This document shows, piece after piece, positions 23,898 through 33,400 of a DNA stretch of 64,000 nucleotides (the stretch's first letter is position 1; each line of letters starts with the position of its first letter). Under the pieces are notes generated by a model that had not been told where the DNA came from, did no database searches, and saw only the letters and a list, made by a program, of their open reading frames with translations. The position numbers and the translations under genes are program-made. This DNA is from Miltoncostaea sp036826475 (lineage in GTDB: Bacteria > Actinomycetota > Thermoleophilia > Miltoncostaeales > Miltoncostaeaceae), in NCBI GenBank assembly GCA_036826475.1, contig DAISWG010000009.1, positions 1-64,000 on the forward strand. The letters are read 5' to 3'.

Positions 23898-24854
23898 TCA
23901 GTTCACTGGCGATTCGGCAGCGAGCGCAATCAAGGCCGCCGCGAGGGCCTCCGGGGAGTGCCGCACCAGCCTCCCCTGATCGGCCAGATCCGCAGCGATC
24001 ACCCGCACCCCGAGCGACTGGAGGCGTCGCCGGTCGTATGGGACGGGCACCTGGCCCTTGGCCGCGTAGACCCCCACCCAGTGGGGGTCGAGGGGGCCCT
24101 GATGGACCAGGATCATGTCCACCCCGCCGGGCACGGCCTCGAGCACGCGCTCCAGGTGGTCGGCCGCGTCGAACCCGTCGGTCTCGCCCGGCTGCGTCAT
24201 CACGTTGCAGATGTAGGCGCGCCGGCCCGCCGCGCCGGCCACGGCGGCGGCGATCTCGGGCACCGCGAGGTGCGGCAGCACGCTGGTGAAGAGGCTCCCG
24301 GGACCCAGCAGCACCAGGTCGGCCTCCTCGATGGCCTGCACGGCCGGCCCGTGGGCCGCCGGCTCGGGCTCCAGCCACACGCGGCGGCAGGCCCCGCCGC
24401 CCTCGCCGATCGCGGTCTCCCCGTTCACCGGCGGCCCGCCCGCCATGCGCTCGGCCCACAGGCTGATCGACTCGAGCGTGGACGGCAGCACGCGGCCCCG
24501 GATCTTGAGGACCCGGGAGCATTCCTGGATCGCCAGGTCGAAGTTGCCGGTCACCTCGGTGAGCGCCGCCAGGAACAGGTTCCCGAAGGAGTGGCCGGAG
24601 AGGTCGCCGTCGGTGAAACGATGCTGGAACAGGGTGCCGAGCAGCGACTCGTCGTCGGCGAGCGCCACCAGGCAGTTGCGGATGTCGCCCGGCGGCGGCA
24701 CCCCCAGCTCGCGGCGCAGCCGCCCCGACGATCCGCCGTCGTCGGCCACGGTCACGATCGCCGTGAGGTCGAGGGGCTCGCGCTTGAGCCCGCGCAGCAG
24801 CGACGCGAGGCCCGTCCCGCCCCCCAGCGCCGCGATCCGGGCGCGCCGCCTCAC
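23898..24854 (-). CDS. yvcK: YvcK/CofD-like gluconeogenesis factor
   Basis: A 318-aa protein with ALGGGTGLASLLRGLK at the N-terminus, VADDGGSSGRLRRELG, PPGDIRNCLVALAD, DLVLLGPGSLFTSVLPHL and NVMTQPGETDGF, all conserved in YvcK. It binds UDP-GlcNAc and links carbon supply to cell-wall synthesis in other bacteria. The fold resembles CofD, but the operon identifies it as YvcK. The GTG start overlaps the rapZ stop. The usual next gene, whiA, is absent; instead about 170 bases of non-coding DNA follow. Confidence 0.93.
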   Translation of the reverse strand: MRRRARIAALGGGTGLASLLRGLKREPLDLTAIVTVADDGGSSGRLRRELGVPPPGDIRNCLVALADDESLLGTLFQHRFTDGDLSGHSFGNLFLAALTEVTGNFDLAIQECSRVLKIRGRVLPSTLESISLWAERMAGGPPVNGETAIGEGGGACRRVWLEPEPAAHGPAVQAIEEADLVLLGPGSLFTSVLPHLAVPEIAAAVAGAAGRRAYICNVMTQPGETDGFDAADHLERVLEAVPGGVDMILVHQGPLDPHWVGVYAAKGQVPVPYDRRRLQSLGVRVIAADLADQGRLVRHSPEALAAALIALAAESPVN

Positions 24855-25732
24855 GCCGGGGGGTCCGGCGCCGAGCTGGGCAGCGCGATGTGGCGGTGCG
24901 AGGCGCCGGCGTCCATGGTGCGCGCGTAGCGCCGGGCGAGCCGCTCGGCGATCGCGACGCTGCGGTGCCGGCCGCCGGTGCAGCCGATGCCCACGACGAG
25001 GCTGGTCTTGCCCTCCTCCGCGTACGCGGGCAGCAGGAAGTCGAGGAGCGCCTCCAGGCGCTCCAGGAACTCGACGAAGCCGGGGGCGTCGGCGACGTAC
25101 TCGGCCACGGGGGCGTCCAGACCGGTGCGCGGCCGCAGCTCGGGGACGTAGTGGGGGTTGCGCAGGAACCTCACGTCGAACAGCAGGTCGGCGTCGCGCG
25201 GGACGCCGTGCTTGTAGCCGAACGAGACGAACTCCACGTGCATCCGCGGACGCCCGTCCGGCGGCATCAGCGCCTCCGAGATCCGGCGGCGCAGGTCCCA
25301 GATCGACAGGCCCGTGGTGTCAATGACCACATCGGCGCGCTCGCGGACGTCCTGCAGCTCCGCCCGCTCGCGCTCGATGCCGGCGGCCACCGAGCCGCCC
25401 GGCGACAGGGGGTGCGGCCGGCGGGTCTCGCGGAAGCGGTTGAGCAGCGTCTCGTCCGAGGCCTCCATGAACACGACGCGCGGGCGCACGCCGCTCGACT
25501 GCTGCACCCGCTCGAGCACCGGCTCCAGCTCCCGGAACCAGACGCCGCCGCGCACGTCGCTCACCACCGCCGCGCGCTCCACGCGGGAGCCCTCGAGCAG
25601 CACCAGATCGGCCAGCGCCGGGAGCAGCCCGGGCGGGAGGTTGTCGACGCAGAACCAGCCGGCGTCCTCGAAGGTGCCCATCGCTTGGCTCTTCCCCGCC
25701 CCGGACATGCCGGTGATGATCGTCAGTTCCAC
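24851..25732 (-). CDS. rapZ: RNase adapter/nucleotide-binding protein RapZ (YvcJ)
   Basis: A 293-aa P-loop protein. The Walker A is GMSGAGKSQ (residues 8-16), followed by GWFCVDNLPP, VFMEASDETLLNRFRETRRPHPL, VEFVSFGYKHGVP and the C-terminal GCTGGRHRSVAIAERLA. It binds nucleotides and, in other bacteria, RNA or UDP-GlcNAc signals. GTG 25732 overlaps the uvrC stop by 10 bases. Middle gene of uvrC-rapZ-yvcK. Confidence 0.95.
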   Translation of the reverse strand: MELTIITGMSGAGKSQAMGTFEDAGWFCVDNLPPGLLPALADLVLLEGSRVERAAVVSDVRGGVWFRELEPVLERVQQSSGVRPRVVFMEASDETLLNRFRETRRPHPLSPGGSVAAGIERERAELQDVRERADVVIDTTGLSIWDLRRRISEALMPPDGRPRMHVEFVSFGYKHGVPRDADLLFDVRFLRNPHYVPELRPRTGLDAPVAEYVADAPGFVEFLERLEALLDFLLPAYAEEGKTSLVVGIGCTGGRHRSVAIAERLARRYARTMDAGASHRHIALPSSAPDPPA

Positions 25733-27663
25733 CGCGCCCCGTCTTCGTCGCCGACGCGGGCGGCGCCCCCACCGGGGGCCGCGGTCTTGTGGAGGCGGTC
25801 GTACACGTCGCGGGCCACCTTCGACGGCACCCCCGGCACGGCCTCCAGCTCCTCCCGGCTCGCCGCCAGGAAACGGTCGGCCGAGCCGAAGTGCCGCAGC
25901 AGCGCCGCCTTGCGCGACGGGCCGACCCCGGGGAGCGCGTCGAACACGCTCTCGGTCATCCCCCGGCCGCGCCGGCCGCGGTGGTGGCGCAGGGCGAAGC
26001 GGTGGGCCTCGTCGCGGATGTGCTGGAGCACCCGCAGGGCGGCCGAGCCCTCGTCGAGCAGCAGCGGGTCGGCCCGCCCGGGGCGGAACACCTCCTCGCG
26101 CTTCTTCGCGAGGCTCACGATCGGCACGTCCCCCACCCCGGCCGCGGCGAGGCCGGCGAGCGCCGCGCCCAGCTGGCCCTTGCCGCCGTCGATCACCACC
26201 AGCCCGGGACGCGTGGCGAACGAGGGGTCGTCCTCCGTCGCCGTCATGCGGGAGAAGCGCCGGGTGATGGCCTCCTCCATGCGGGCGAAGTCGTCGGGGC
26301 CGCCGTCGTAGCGCATGGTGAAGGTGCGGTAGTGGGACTTCGCGGGCGCCCCGCCCTCGAAGACCACCATCGACGCCACCGCGTAGGTCTCGCCGAGGTT
26401 CGAGATGTCGTAGCACTCGATCCGCACCGGCGGCGCAGGCAGGTCGAGGCGCGCCTGCAGGTCGGCGAGGGCGTCGCGGCGGCGGGCGCGCGCCTGCTCG
26501 TGGCGGCGCACGTCCTGCTCTAGGGCGAAGCGGGCGTTGCGGGTGGCGAGCTCGGCCATGCGGCGCTTGTCGCCGCGCGCGGCGGCGCGCACCTCCACCC
26601 TGCTGCCGCGGCGGTCGGTGAGGAGGGCCTCCAGGTCGGCGGCGGCCTCGCTCCCCTGGGCCACGATGATGCGCACGGGGATCGCCAGCGCCATCGCGTA
26701 GAACTCGTAGGCGAACTGGACCAGCACGGTGGCCTCGTCCTCGGCGCCGGCGGCGTCGAGGAAGAACGACTGGCGGTCCTGCACCACGCCGTCGCGCACC
26801 TGGAGCACCTGCACGTTGGCGGTGTCGCCCTCCAGCGCGACGCCCAGCACGTCGGCGGTGCCGACCGAGCCGGCGGTGGCGAACTGGCGCTCCATGAGGT
26901 GGCGCATCGCCTGGAGGCGGTTGCGCAGCGACGCGGCCCGCTCGAACTCCTGGTTCGCCGCCGCCTCCCGCATCTCGCCCTCGAGCTCCCGCTCGAGGCC
27001 CCGGTAGCGGCCCGACAGGAACGCGATGATCTGGTCGATCAGCGCCCGGTAGTCGTCCTTGGAGATGTAGCCGACGCACGGTGCCAGGCAGCGCTTGATG
27101 TGGTAGTCGAGGCACGGGACCCCGGACGGGCGCCCCGGCTCGCGGCCCTCGCAGGGACGGCTCGGGAAGACCTTGTTGATGAGGTTGAGGGTGTCCCGCA
27201 CCTTGTAGGCGTTGGAGAACGGCCCGAAGTAGAGGCGGTCGCGCCGGTGCGCCTCGCGGGTGAAGTAGACGCGCGGGTAGTCCTCGTCGAGGCTGATCCC
27301 GATGTACGGGTAGCTCTTGTCGTCGCGCAGCCGGACGTTGAACGGCGGCCGGTGCGTCTTGACGAGGTTCGCCTCGAGGATCAGCGCCTCGCTCTCCGAC
27401 CCCGTCACGAAGGTGTCGACCCGGGCGATGCGCCCGACCAGCTCGTCGATCTTGGGGTGGAGTCCGCCGCGCGCGCTCATGCGCCGGCGAGCGGCCCCCT
27501 CGTCGGGCCGCAGCGGGGCCTGGAAGTACGAGAGCACGCGCTTGCGGATGCTCTTCGCCTTGCCGACGTAGAGCACGCGGTCGGAGGCGTCGCGGTAGAT
27601 GTAGACGCCGGGATCACCGGGCAGGTTCGCGAGCTGCTCGCGGAGTTCGGTGGCGTCGGACAC
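25723..27663 (-). CDS. uvrC: excinuclease ABC subunit C
   Basis: A 646-aa nucleotide-excision-repair nuclease that makes both cuts around a lesion bound by UvrAB. It has the GIY-YIG domain (GVYIYRDASDRVLYVGKAK, about residues 15-95), the Cys cluster CLDYHIKRCLAPCVGYI, a UVR motif near 200-240, the RNase-H-like nuclease (PVRIECYDISNLGETYAVAS, VIDGGKGQL) and C-terminal HhH repeats (LPGVGPSRKAALLRHFGS). GTG 27663 lies ten bases after TATACT. First gene of the operon with rapZ and yvcK. No SOS box was found here. Confidence 0.97.
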   Translation of the reverse strand: MSDATELREQLANLPGDPGVYIYRDASDRVLYVGKAKSIRKRVLSYFQAPLRPDEGAARRRMSARGGLHPKIDELVGRIARVDTFVTGSESEALILEANLVKTHRPPFNVRLRDDKSYPYIGISLDEDYPRVYFTREAHRRDRLYFGPFSNAYKVRDTLNLINKVFPSRPCEGREPGRPSGVPCLDYHIKRCLAPCVGYISKDDYRALIDQIIAFLSGRYRGLERELEGEMREAAANQEFERAASLRNRLQAMRHLMERQFATAGSVGTADVLGVALEGDTANVQVLQVRDGVVQDRQSFFLDAAGAEDEATVLVQFAYEFYAMALAIPVRIIVAQGSEAAADLEALLTDRRGSRVEVRAAARGDKRRMAELATRNARFALEQDVRRHEQARARRRDALADLQARLDLPAPPVRIECYDISNLGETYAVASMVVFEGGAPAKSHYRTFTMRYDGGPDDFARMEEAITRRFSRMTATEDDPSFATRPGLVVIDGGKGQLGAALAGLAAAGVGDVPIVSLAKKREEVFRPGRADPLLLDEGSAALRVLQHIRDEAHRFALRHHRGRRGRGMTESVFDALPGVGPSRKAALLRHFGSADRFLAASREELEAVPGVPSKVARDVYDRLHKTAAPGGGAARVGDEDGARWN

Positions 27664-27673
27664 TCTCCCTCCG

Positions 27674-27679
27674 AGTATA
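27674..27679 (-). promoter_or_regulatory. -10 box TATACT of the uvrC operon
   Basis: Reverse-strand TATACT, ten bases before the GTG of uvrC. The leader would be at most three or four bases. Confidence 0.5.
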
Positions 27680-27699
27680 GGTCGGCCGTCCAGCGACGA

Positions 27700-27747
27700 C
27701 TTGCGTGACGCAACCCGTCATGGGATGGTCACTTCTTTCACGCAAGC
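27700..27747. promoter_or_regulatory. two HxlR-operator-like sites before the nitroreductase gene
   Basis: CTTGCGTGACGCAA (27700-27713) is an almost perfect inverted repeat. A second copy TTTCACGCAAGC lies at 27736-27747. The same words recur at 29823-29867 beside the HxlR gene. Confidence 0.5.
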
Positions 27748-27765
27748 GAGTTCGGAGGTGGCCCG

Positions 27766-28455
27766 ATGGACGCGCTCGACGCGATCCGCAAGCGGCGCAG
27801 CGTGCGCCGGTACACCGAGCGCCCGGTGTCCGACGAGGACATCGACCGCGTCCTGCGGCTGGCGCTCCTGGCGCCGACCGGTCACAACGCGCAGGCGTGG
27901 AGCTTCATCGTGGTGCGCGACCCCGCGCGACGGGCGGCCCTGGCCGAGCTCGTGCTGCGCGGCGCCGCCGAGTACTTCCGCATCAACCGGCCGCAGCGGG
28001 ACCGCAGCGACGCCGACCACGCGGCGTGGGCCGCGGGCTACGCCGAGACGGCCCTCGGCAGCTACCGCGAGGTCCCGGTGTGGATCGCGGCCCTCAGCAT
28101 CCCCCGGTTCACGTTCCCCGACGAGCCGATGAGGCAGCGCATCGAGACCTTCAGCGAGCACACCTCGGTGGCGTTCGCGCTGGAGAACCTGTTCGTCGCG
28201 GCGCGGGCCCTGGGCCTGGGCACGACCCCCACCATCTTCCACTGGTTCGTGGAGGACGAGTATCGCGACCTGCTCGGCATCCCCGCCGAGCACGGCGTGC
28301 ACTACCTCACGCCGCTGGGACATCCGGTCGAGTTCCCGGTGGGATTGCGGCCGGAGGCGGCGGCGGTGCGGCGGCCGTGGCGGACGCTGGTGCACGACGA
28401 GGAGTGGGGTCACCCGCGCCAGGAGGAGGGTGCGCCGGCGCCGTCCGCGGCCTGA
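27766..28455 (+). CDS. nitroreductase-family flavoprotein
   Basis: A 229-aa FMN-dependent oxidoreductase. The N-terminal AIRKRRSVRRYTERPVSDED binds FMN, LLAPTGHNAQAWSFIVVRD follows, and SVAFALENLFVAARALGLGT is the conserved middle helix. It reduces nitroaromatics, quinones or similar electrophiles. ATG 27766 has GGAGG seven bases before it. The HxlR-type repeats upstream suggest induction by electrophiles together with the convergent MFS gene. Its 3' end overlaps the MFS reading frame by 149 bases. Confidence 0.87.
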   Translation: MDALDAIRKRRSVRRYTERPVSDEDIDRVLRLALLAPTGHNAQAWSFIVVRDPARRAALAELVLRGAAEYFRINRPQRDRSDADHAAWAAGYAETALGSYREVPVWIAALSIPRFTFPDEPMRQRIETFSEHTSVAFALENLFVAARALGLGTTPTIFHWFVEDEYRDLLGIPAEHGVHYLTPLGHPVEFPVGLRPEAAAVRRPWRTLVHDEEWGHPRQEEGAPAPSAA

Positions 28456-29821
28456 CGGTCCGGGCTGGGAGCCTCAGGGCGAGCGCCCCGGCGGCCAGGG
28501 CGCTCGCCCCCATGAACACCCAGCCGGCACGGAAGCCGGAGATGTCCACGCCGTCGCCGAGGATCGCGACGAACACCGCGACGCCGACCACCCCGCCGAT
28601 CTGGCGGGCGGTGTTGAACACCGCGCTGCCGGTGGCGGTGCGGCCGGGCGGCAACCCGGACACCGCGGCGCCGGCCAAGATCGGGAACACGAGGGCGACC
28701 CCGATGCCGCTCAGCAGCATCCCGGGGAGCAGGGCGCCCAGGTAGTCGGGCGTGCTCCCGGCGCGGAGGATCCACCACAGGTTCCCGGCGGCGAAGGCGG
28801 CGGAGCCGGCCAGCACCAACGGCCGCGTCCCCACGCGCCCCGCCAGCGCGCCCGCGGGGCCGGACAGCAGGGCCACCATCAGCGGCCCCGGCGCGAAGGC
28901 GATGCCGGCCTGGAGCGTCGAGTAGTCCCAGACGTCGGTCAGGAACAGCGCGGTGGCCAGCAGGAGGGAGAAGAAGCCCATCGAGAACAGGAACACGCCC
29001 GCGTCGGCGATCGCCGCGCCGGGGGCGCGGAGCAGCGCGGGCTCCACGACGGGCGCCGGGTGGCGCGCCGAGCGCAGCGCGACGCCGGCGCCCGCCGCCA
29101 GGGCGAGCGCCCATGCGCCGAGCACCCCGGGGCTCGCCCACCCCCACTCCCCGCCCTCCACGATGCCGAGCGCCAGGGCGCCCACGGCGACCACCAGCAG
29201 CAGCGCGCCGGCCAGGTCGGGCCGCTGGGCGCGGCCCGCGTCGCGGGACTCCTCCAGCTGCCGGACCGCCGCGACCGCGATGATCACCGCGAGCGGCAGG
29301 TTGATCAGGAAGATGCCGCGCCAGCTCCACTCCACCAGCAGGCCGCCCACCGTCGGGCCGAGCGTGGCCGCGACCGCCGCGCCGGCGGTCCACAGCCCCA
29401 CCGCCGCCGCCCGCCGCTCGGGCGGGAACTCGCGCACCACCAGCGCCAGCGACGTCGGGATCATCAGCGCCGCGCCGGCGGCCTGCACGACCCGGGCCGC
29501 CACGAGCCACCACGGCCCCGGCGCGACTGCGCAGAGCGCCGACGCCACCGCGAACACCCCGAGCCCCGCCAGGAACAGCCGCTTGCGGCCGACGATGTCG
29601 GCGAGGCGCCCCGCGGGGACCAGGAGCGCGGCGAACACGATCGCGTAGGCGCTCAGCACCCACTGGAGGTCCGAGAGCGACGCCGACGGGAAGTCGGCCC
29701 CGATCGCCGGGAAGGCGATGTTGACCACGAAGAGGTCGAGGTTGGCGAGGAACGCGCCCGCCGTCGCGATCACGAGCACCCGCCACGGCCGCGTCACGGC
29801 GTCCCCCATCGTCGTCCGCAT
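28307..29821 (-). CDS. MFS drug exporter (DHA2-like, 14 helices)
   Basis: About 504 aa with some 14 membrane segments. LDLFVVNIAFPAIGADF in helix 1 and LLVPAGRLADIVGRKRLFLAG after helix 2 are typical of DHA2 multidrug exporters of the EmrB/QacA type. ATG 29821 (MRTTMGDAVTRPWRVL) is preferred; the GTG at 29833 lies inside an operator-like repeat. The normal membrane domain ends near LALRLPART, about base 28460. The last 50 residues are Pro/Ala-rich and run antisense to the nitroreductase gene. Probably controlled by the divergent HxlR regulator. Confidence 0.85.
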   Translation of the reverse strand: MRTTMGDAVTRPWRVLVIATAGAFLANLDLFVVNIAFPAIGADFPSASLSDLQWVLSAYAIVFAALLVPAGRLADIVGRKRLFLAGLGVFAVASALCAVAPGPWWLVAARVVQAAGAALMIPTSLALVVREFPPERRAAAVGLWTAGAAVAATLGPTVGGLLVEWSWRGIFLINLPLAVIIAVAAVRQLEESRDAGRAQRPDLAGALLLVVAVGALALGIVEGGEWGWASPGVLGAWALALAAGAGVALRSARHPAPVVEPALLRAPGAAIADAGVFLFSMGFFSLLLATALFLTDVWDYSTLQAGIAFAPGPLMVALLSGPAGALAGRVGTRPLVLAGSAAFAAGNLWWILRAGSTPDYLGALLPGMLLSGIGVALVFPILAGAAVSGLPPGRTATGSAVFNTARQIGGVVGVAVFVAILGDGVDISGFRAGWVFMGASALAAGALALRLPARTVRPRTAPAHPPPGAGDPTPRRAPASATAAAPPPPPAAIPPGTRPDVPAA

Positions 29822-29822
29822 C

Positions 29823-29867
29823 ACTTGCTTCACGCAAGCTAATGAGATGGCTTCCGTGATGCAAGCC
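29823..29867. promoter_or_regulatory. two inverted-repeat sites between the MFS and HxlR genes
   Basis: CTTGCTTCACGCAAG within 29823-29840 and GGCTTCCGTGATGCAAGCC at 29849-29867. Both share the core of the sites at 27700-27747. The second ends three bases before the hxlR -10 box, so autoregulation is likely. Confidence 0.55.
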
Positions 29868-29870
29868 GCA

Positions 29871-29876
29871 TAGGAT
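29871..29876 (+). promoter_or_regulatory. -10 box TAGGAT, leaderless start of the HxlR gene
   Basis: TAGGAT followed by six bases and GTG 29883. No ribosome site is present. Confidence 0.55.
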
Positions 29877-29882
29877 GGTGGG

Positions 29883-30425
29883 GTGCTGCCGCGCGACTAC
29901 TCCGGCCAGAACTGCTCCGTCGCCCGGGCCCTGGAGGTGCTGGGCGAGCGGTGGACGATGCTGGTGCTGCGCGACGCCTTCCAGGGGGTCAGCCGCTTCG
30001 AGCTGTTCGCCCGGCGCCTGGGGATCGCGCCGAACATCCTCACGAAGCGCCTCGCGACCCTCGTCGAGGCGGGCGTGCTGGAGCGCCGCCGCTACCAGGA
30101 GCGCCCGGAGCGCTTCGCGTACGTCCTCACCCCCGCGGGGAAGGAGCTGCTGCCCGCCCTGGTGGACCTGATGCGCTGGGGCGACGCCCACCTGGCCCCC
30201 GACGGCCCGCCCGCAGTCCTGCGCCACGCCGGCTGCGGCGGCGAGCTGGGACGCGGCGCGATGTGCGACCGCTGCGGCGCGCCGGTGGAGGCCGACGACG
30301 TGGAGTGGTTTCGCGGACCGGGGACCCACCGGACCCCGGGCGAGCGGATGATCCCGGCCGAGGCTTCGCCCGTCATCGCACCCAGAGCTGGTCGAGCGCG
30401 GCGCCCCACACGGGGTGGCGCATGA
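29883..30425 (+). CDS. HxlR-family winged-helix regulator with zinc-ribbon tail
   Basis: A 180-aa protein. The HxlR signature CSVARALEVLGERWTMLVLRD and the winged helix ELFARRLGIAPNILTKRLATL fill residues 11-100. HxlR proteins sense aldehydes, quinones or hypochlorite, often by Cys oxidation; Cys11 is in the usual place. A ribbon-like CGGELGRGAMCDRCG lies near residues 120-135. It probably controls the MFS gene, the nitroreductase gene and itself through the shared repeats. The last 17 codons overlap the opposing SARP gene. Confidence 0.88.
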   Translation: MLPRDYSGQNCSVARALEVLGERWTMLVLRDAFQGVSRFELFARRLGIAPNILTKRLATLVEAGVLERRRYQERPERFAYVLTPAGKELLPALVDLMRWGDAHLAPDGPPAVLRHAGCGGELGRGAMCDRCGAPVEADDVEWFRGPGTHRTPGERMIPAEASPVIAPRAGRARRPTRGGA

Positions 30426-33400
30426 CGTGGCCGGCCCGCTCCGAGGTGAAGAAGGTCTCGCGCGGGTTGGCGTACGGGATCCATGCGGCCCGGTCGGTGA
30501 GGGCCCGGTCCAGCGCCGCCCATTCGGCGTCGGCGGCGGCGGGGTCGCGGACCTGGAGCTTCTGCGCCGCGTCCATGCGGGCGTCGATCGCCGGGTCGCA
30601 GAACCGCGCCGGGTCGGCGGCACCGCAGCGGAGCTGATCGAAGAACGACGCCGGCGCCGGGTAGTCGTTCGCCCACCCCGTCACGCCCACCTGCACCGGC
30701 GTGCCGCCCGGGGGGCCGTAGGCGGCGGCGAGCCACTCCTCCTCCGGCATGGCCACCGCACCGGCCCGGTACCCGATGGCGCGAAGCGCGGCGGCGACCT
30801 CGCGGGCTTGGCCCGCGAAGTCGGGGAGTGACCGGACGGTCACGGCGGCCCCGGAGGTGCCGGAGCGGGCGACGAGGTCGCGCGCCGTGTCGAGGTCGGG
30901 CGAGTGCCAGCGGCCGTCCCCGGGGTCGCGCGTGAAGGGGCAGTACGGCTCGTAGCCGGGGAAGCCCGGCGGCAGCACCTGGCAGGTCGTCTGCGCGAAG
31001 CGGGCGCCACCGGCGTGCTCGACGAGCGCCCCCCGGTCGAGCGCGAAGGCCAGCGCCCGGCGGGCGTCGAGCCGGTCGAACGGTGGTCGCGTCGTGTCGA
31101 GGGACACCAGGAACGTGACGGGGATCGGCGACACCGAGAGCCGGTCGGGGTGCGCGACGGCGAGGCGCTCGATCACGCGGGGCGCCAGCGGGCCCGTGAG
31201 GGCGACGTCCATGTCGTCGCGCTCGACCGCGCGGATCGCGGCAGCCTCGTCCATGGCCGTGACGAGGATCTCGTCCGCGTACCCGTCGGGCCGTGCGGCC
31301 CGCGACCATTCCTGGAAGTACGGATTGCGCACGAACCGCACCTCCTCGCCGGGGACGTGGCTGGCGATGACGTACGGGCCGGTGGCGGGGAGGCCCCGGG
31401 TGGTCGGCGCGTCCCTCGGCGCGGACGGCGCGACGGCGTGCGCGAACGGCAGCGCGAGGTGGTGGAGCAGGTCCGGGTCGGGCTCGGTCAGGTGGATCGT
31501 GACCGTGTTCGCGGCGTCGTCGGCGACGACGCCGCGCGACAGGTCGCACGCCGCGGGGCGGCGCCGGCACGCGTCCGCGCCGACGATCCGGTCGTAGTAC
31601 TCGGGCGCGGCGCCCACTCCCACGCCGAGGCGGAAGAACCGCTCGATCCCGCGGCGGACGTCCCCGGGGCGGACGGGCTCCCCCGTCGAGTACCGGATCC
31701 CCTCCCGGAGCGTGAACGTGTACGTCCGCCCCCCGTCGGTGGGGGTCGGGAGGGACGAGGCGAGGTCGGGCACGATGCTCGCCCCTGCCGGCGCCGCGGC
31801 GCGGCGGTACGCGGTGAGGCCGTCACCGCTGAGGTTCATCCAGGAGACGGTCGAGTAGCCCTGGTCGATCCCGTCGATCCCCTGGACCGAGACGCGGAGG
31901 GTGCCCCCCCGGTGCGCCGCCGACGCGTCCCGCGCGGCCACCCACAGCGTCGCGCCGTCGGCCGCGAGGCCGGACGGCCGCTGGCCCGTCGCGATCCGCT
32001 CGGCCACCGCGTCCCGGCGCGGGTCGATGCGCACCAGTGCGCCGCCGAGCTCGTCGGCCACCCACACGCCGTCCTCGGCGACGGCGAGCGCCGACGGCCC
32101 CTCCCCCACCCGCACGGTGGCGACCACCGCGTTCGTGGCCGGGTCGATGCGGGTCACCGTCCCGTCGAGGGTGTTGGCCACCCACACCGCGCCTGCGCCG
32201 ACCTGGATCGGTCCGGGCGCGTTGCCCACGCCGATGCGCTGCTGGACGCGTCCGGTGGCGGGGTCGTGGCGCCACACCTCCCCGTCGGTCTCGTGCGAGG
32301 TCCAGACCGCGCCCTCCCCGGCGGCGATCCCGATCGGCGACCCCCCGATCCTCGCGGTCCACGCCACCTCGCCGGTCGCCGCGTCGACGCGGGTGATGCT
32401 GCGGGCGTACCGGCTCGCGACCCAGACCCACCCGTCGGCGGCCGCCACCCCCCGCGGCCCGGTGGGGACCGCGATCGTCTGGACCACCGCATCGGTCTCC
32501 GGGCTGATGCGCAGCAGGGTCGCATCAGCCGCGTTCGTCGCCCACACCGCCGCGCCTCCGGCGGCGATCCCGTCGGGCCCGCCGCCGACCGGGATCGTCT
32601 GCACCACGGCGCCGCGCCGGGGGTCGACCCGCTTCACCGCGCCGTGGGAGACGTCGCCCACCCACACCGCGCCGTCCGCCACCCCCACGCCGGCGGGGCT
32701 GCCGCCGAGCATGACCGGCTCGGTGGCGCTGCCCGACCCGGCGTCGATGCCGATGAGCGCGTCGCCGGGGATCGCCGGCGTGCCCCCGCCACCGTCGTGG
32801 ACGGCGACCCAGACCGCGAGCGCCGCGAGCGCGGCGATCGCGCCTGCGATGGCGGCGATCGCGGCGCGCGAGCGGCGGCGCCGCGGTCGCGGCGCGGTGG
32901 GGCGCACCCTCGGTCGCCGCGGCGGCAGCAGGTCGGGGTCCTGCCGGAGGATGCGCCCCTCGAGCTCGCGCAGCTCCGCCCCCGGCTCGATGCCGAGCTC
33001 ATCGACCATCGCCCGCCGGCCGGCGGCGTACCGCCCGAGGGCGTCGGCCTGCCGCCCGCTGCCGGAGAGGGCCACCATCAGCTGGCCGCGCAGCCGCTCC
33101 CGGAGGGGGTGGTCGGCGACGAGCCGCTCCAGCTCGGGCACCAGCTCCGCATGGCGGCCGAGGCGAAGGTCGGCGTCGACCCTCGCCTCCACCGCGGTGA
33201 GGCGCCGCTCCTCCAGCTCGGCGATCTCCGGCTGCGCGAACTCCTCGTAGGCGAAGTCCGCGAGCGCCGGCCCGCGCCACAGGGCGAGCGCCTCGGCGTA
33301 GGCCTCCGACGCCCCGGCGGGGTCGTCGGCGTCGAGCGCCGCCCGGCCCTCCGCGGCGCGCGCGTCGAACCGCGCCAGGTCGAGGGCGCCGGGGGCGACC

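Noticed and set aside
24851..27115. 754-codon reverse frame joining rapZ with upstream sequence
   Set aside because: The upstream part is out of frame with uvrC and Arg-rich. rapZ starts at GTG 25732.
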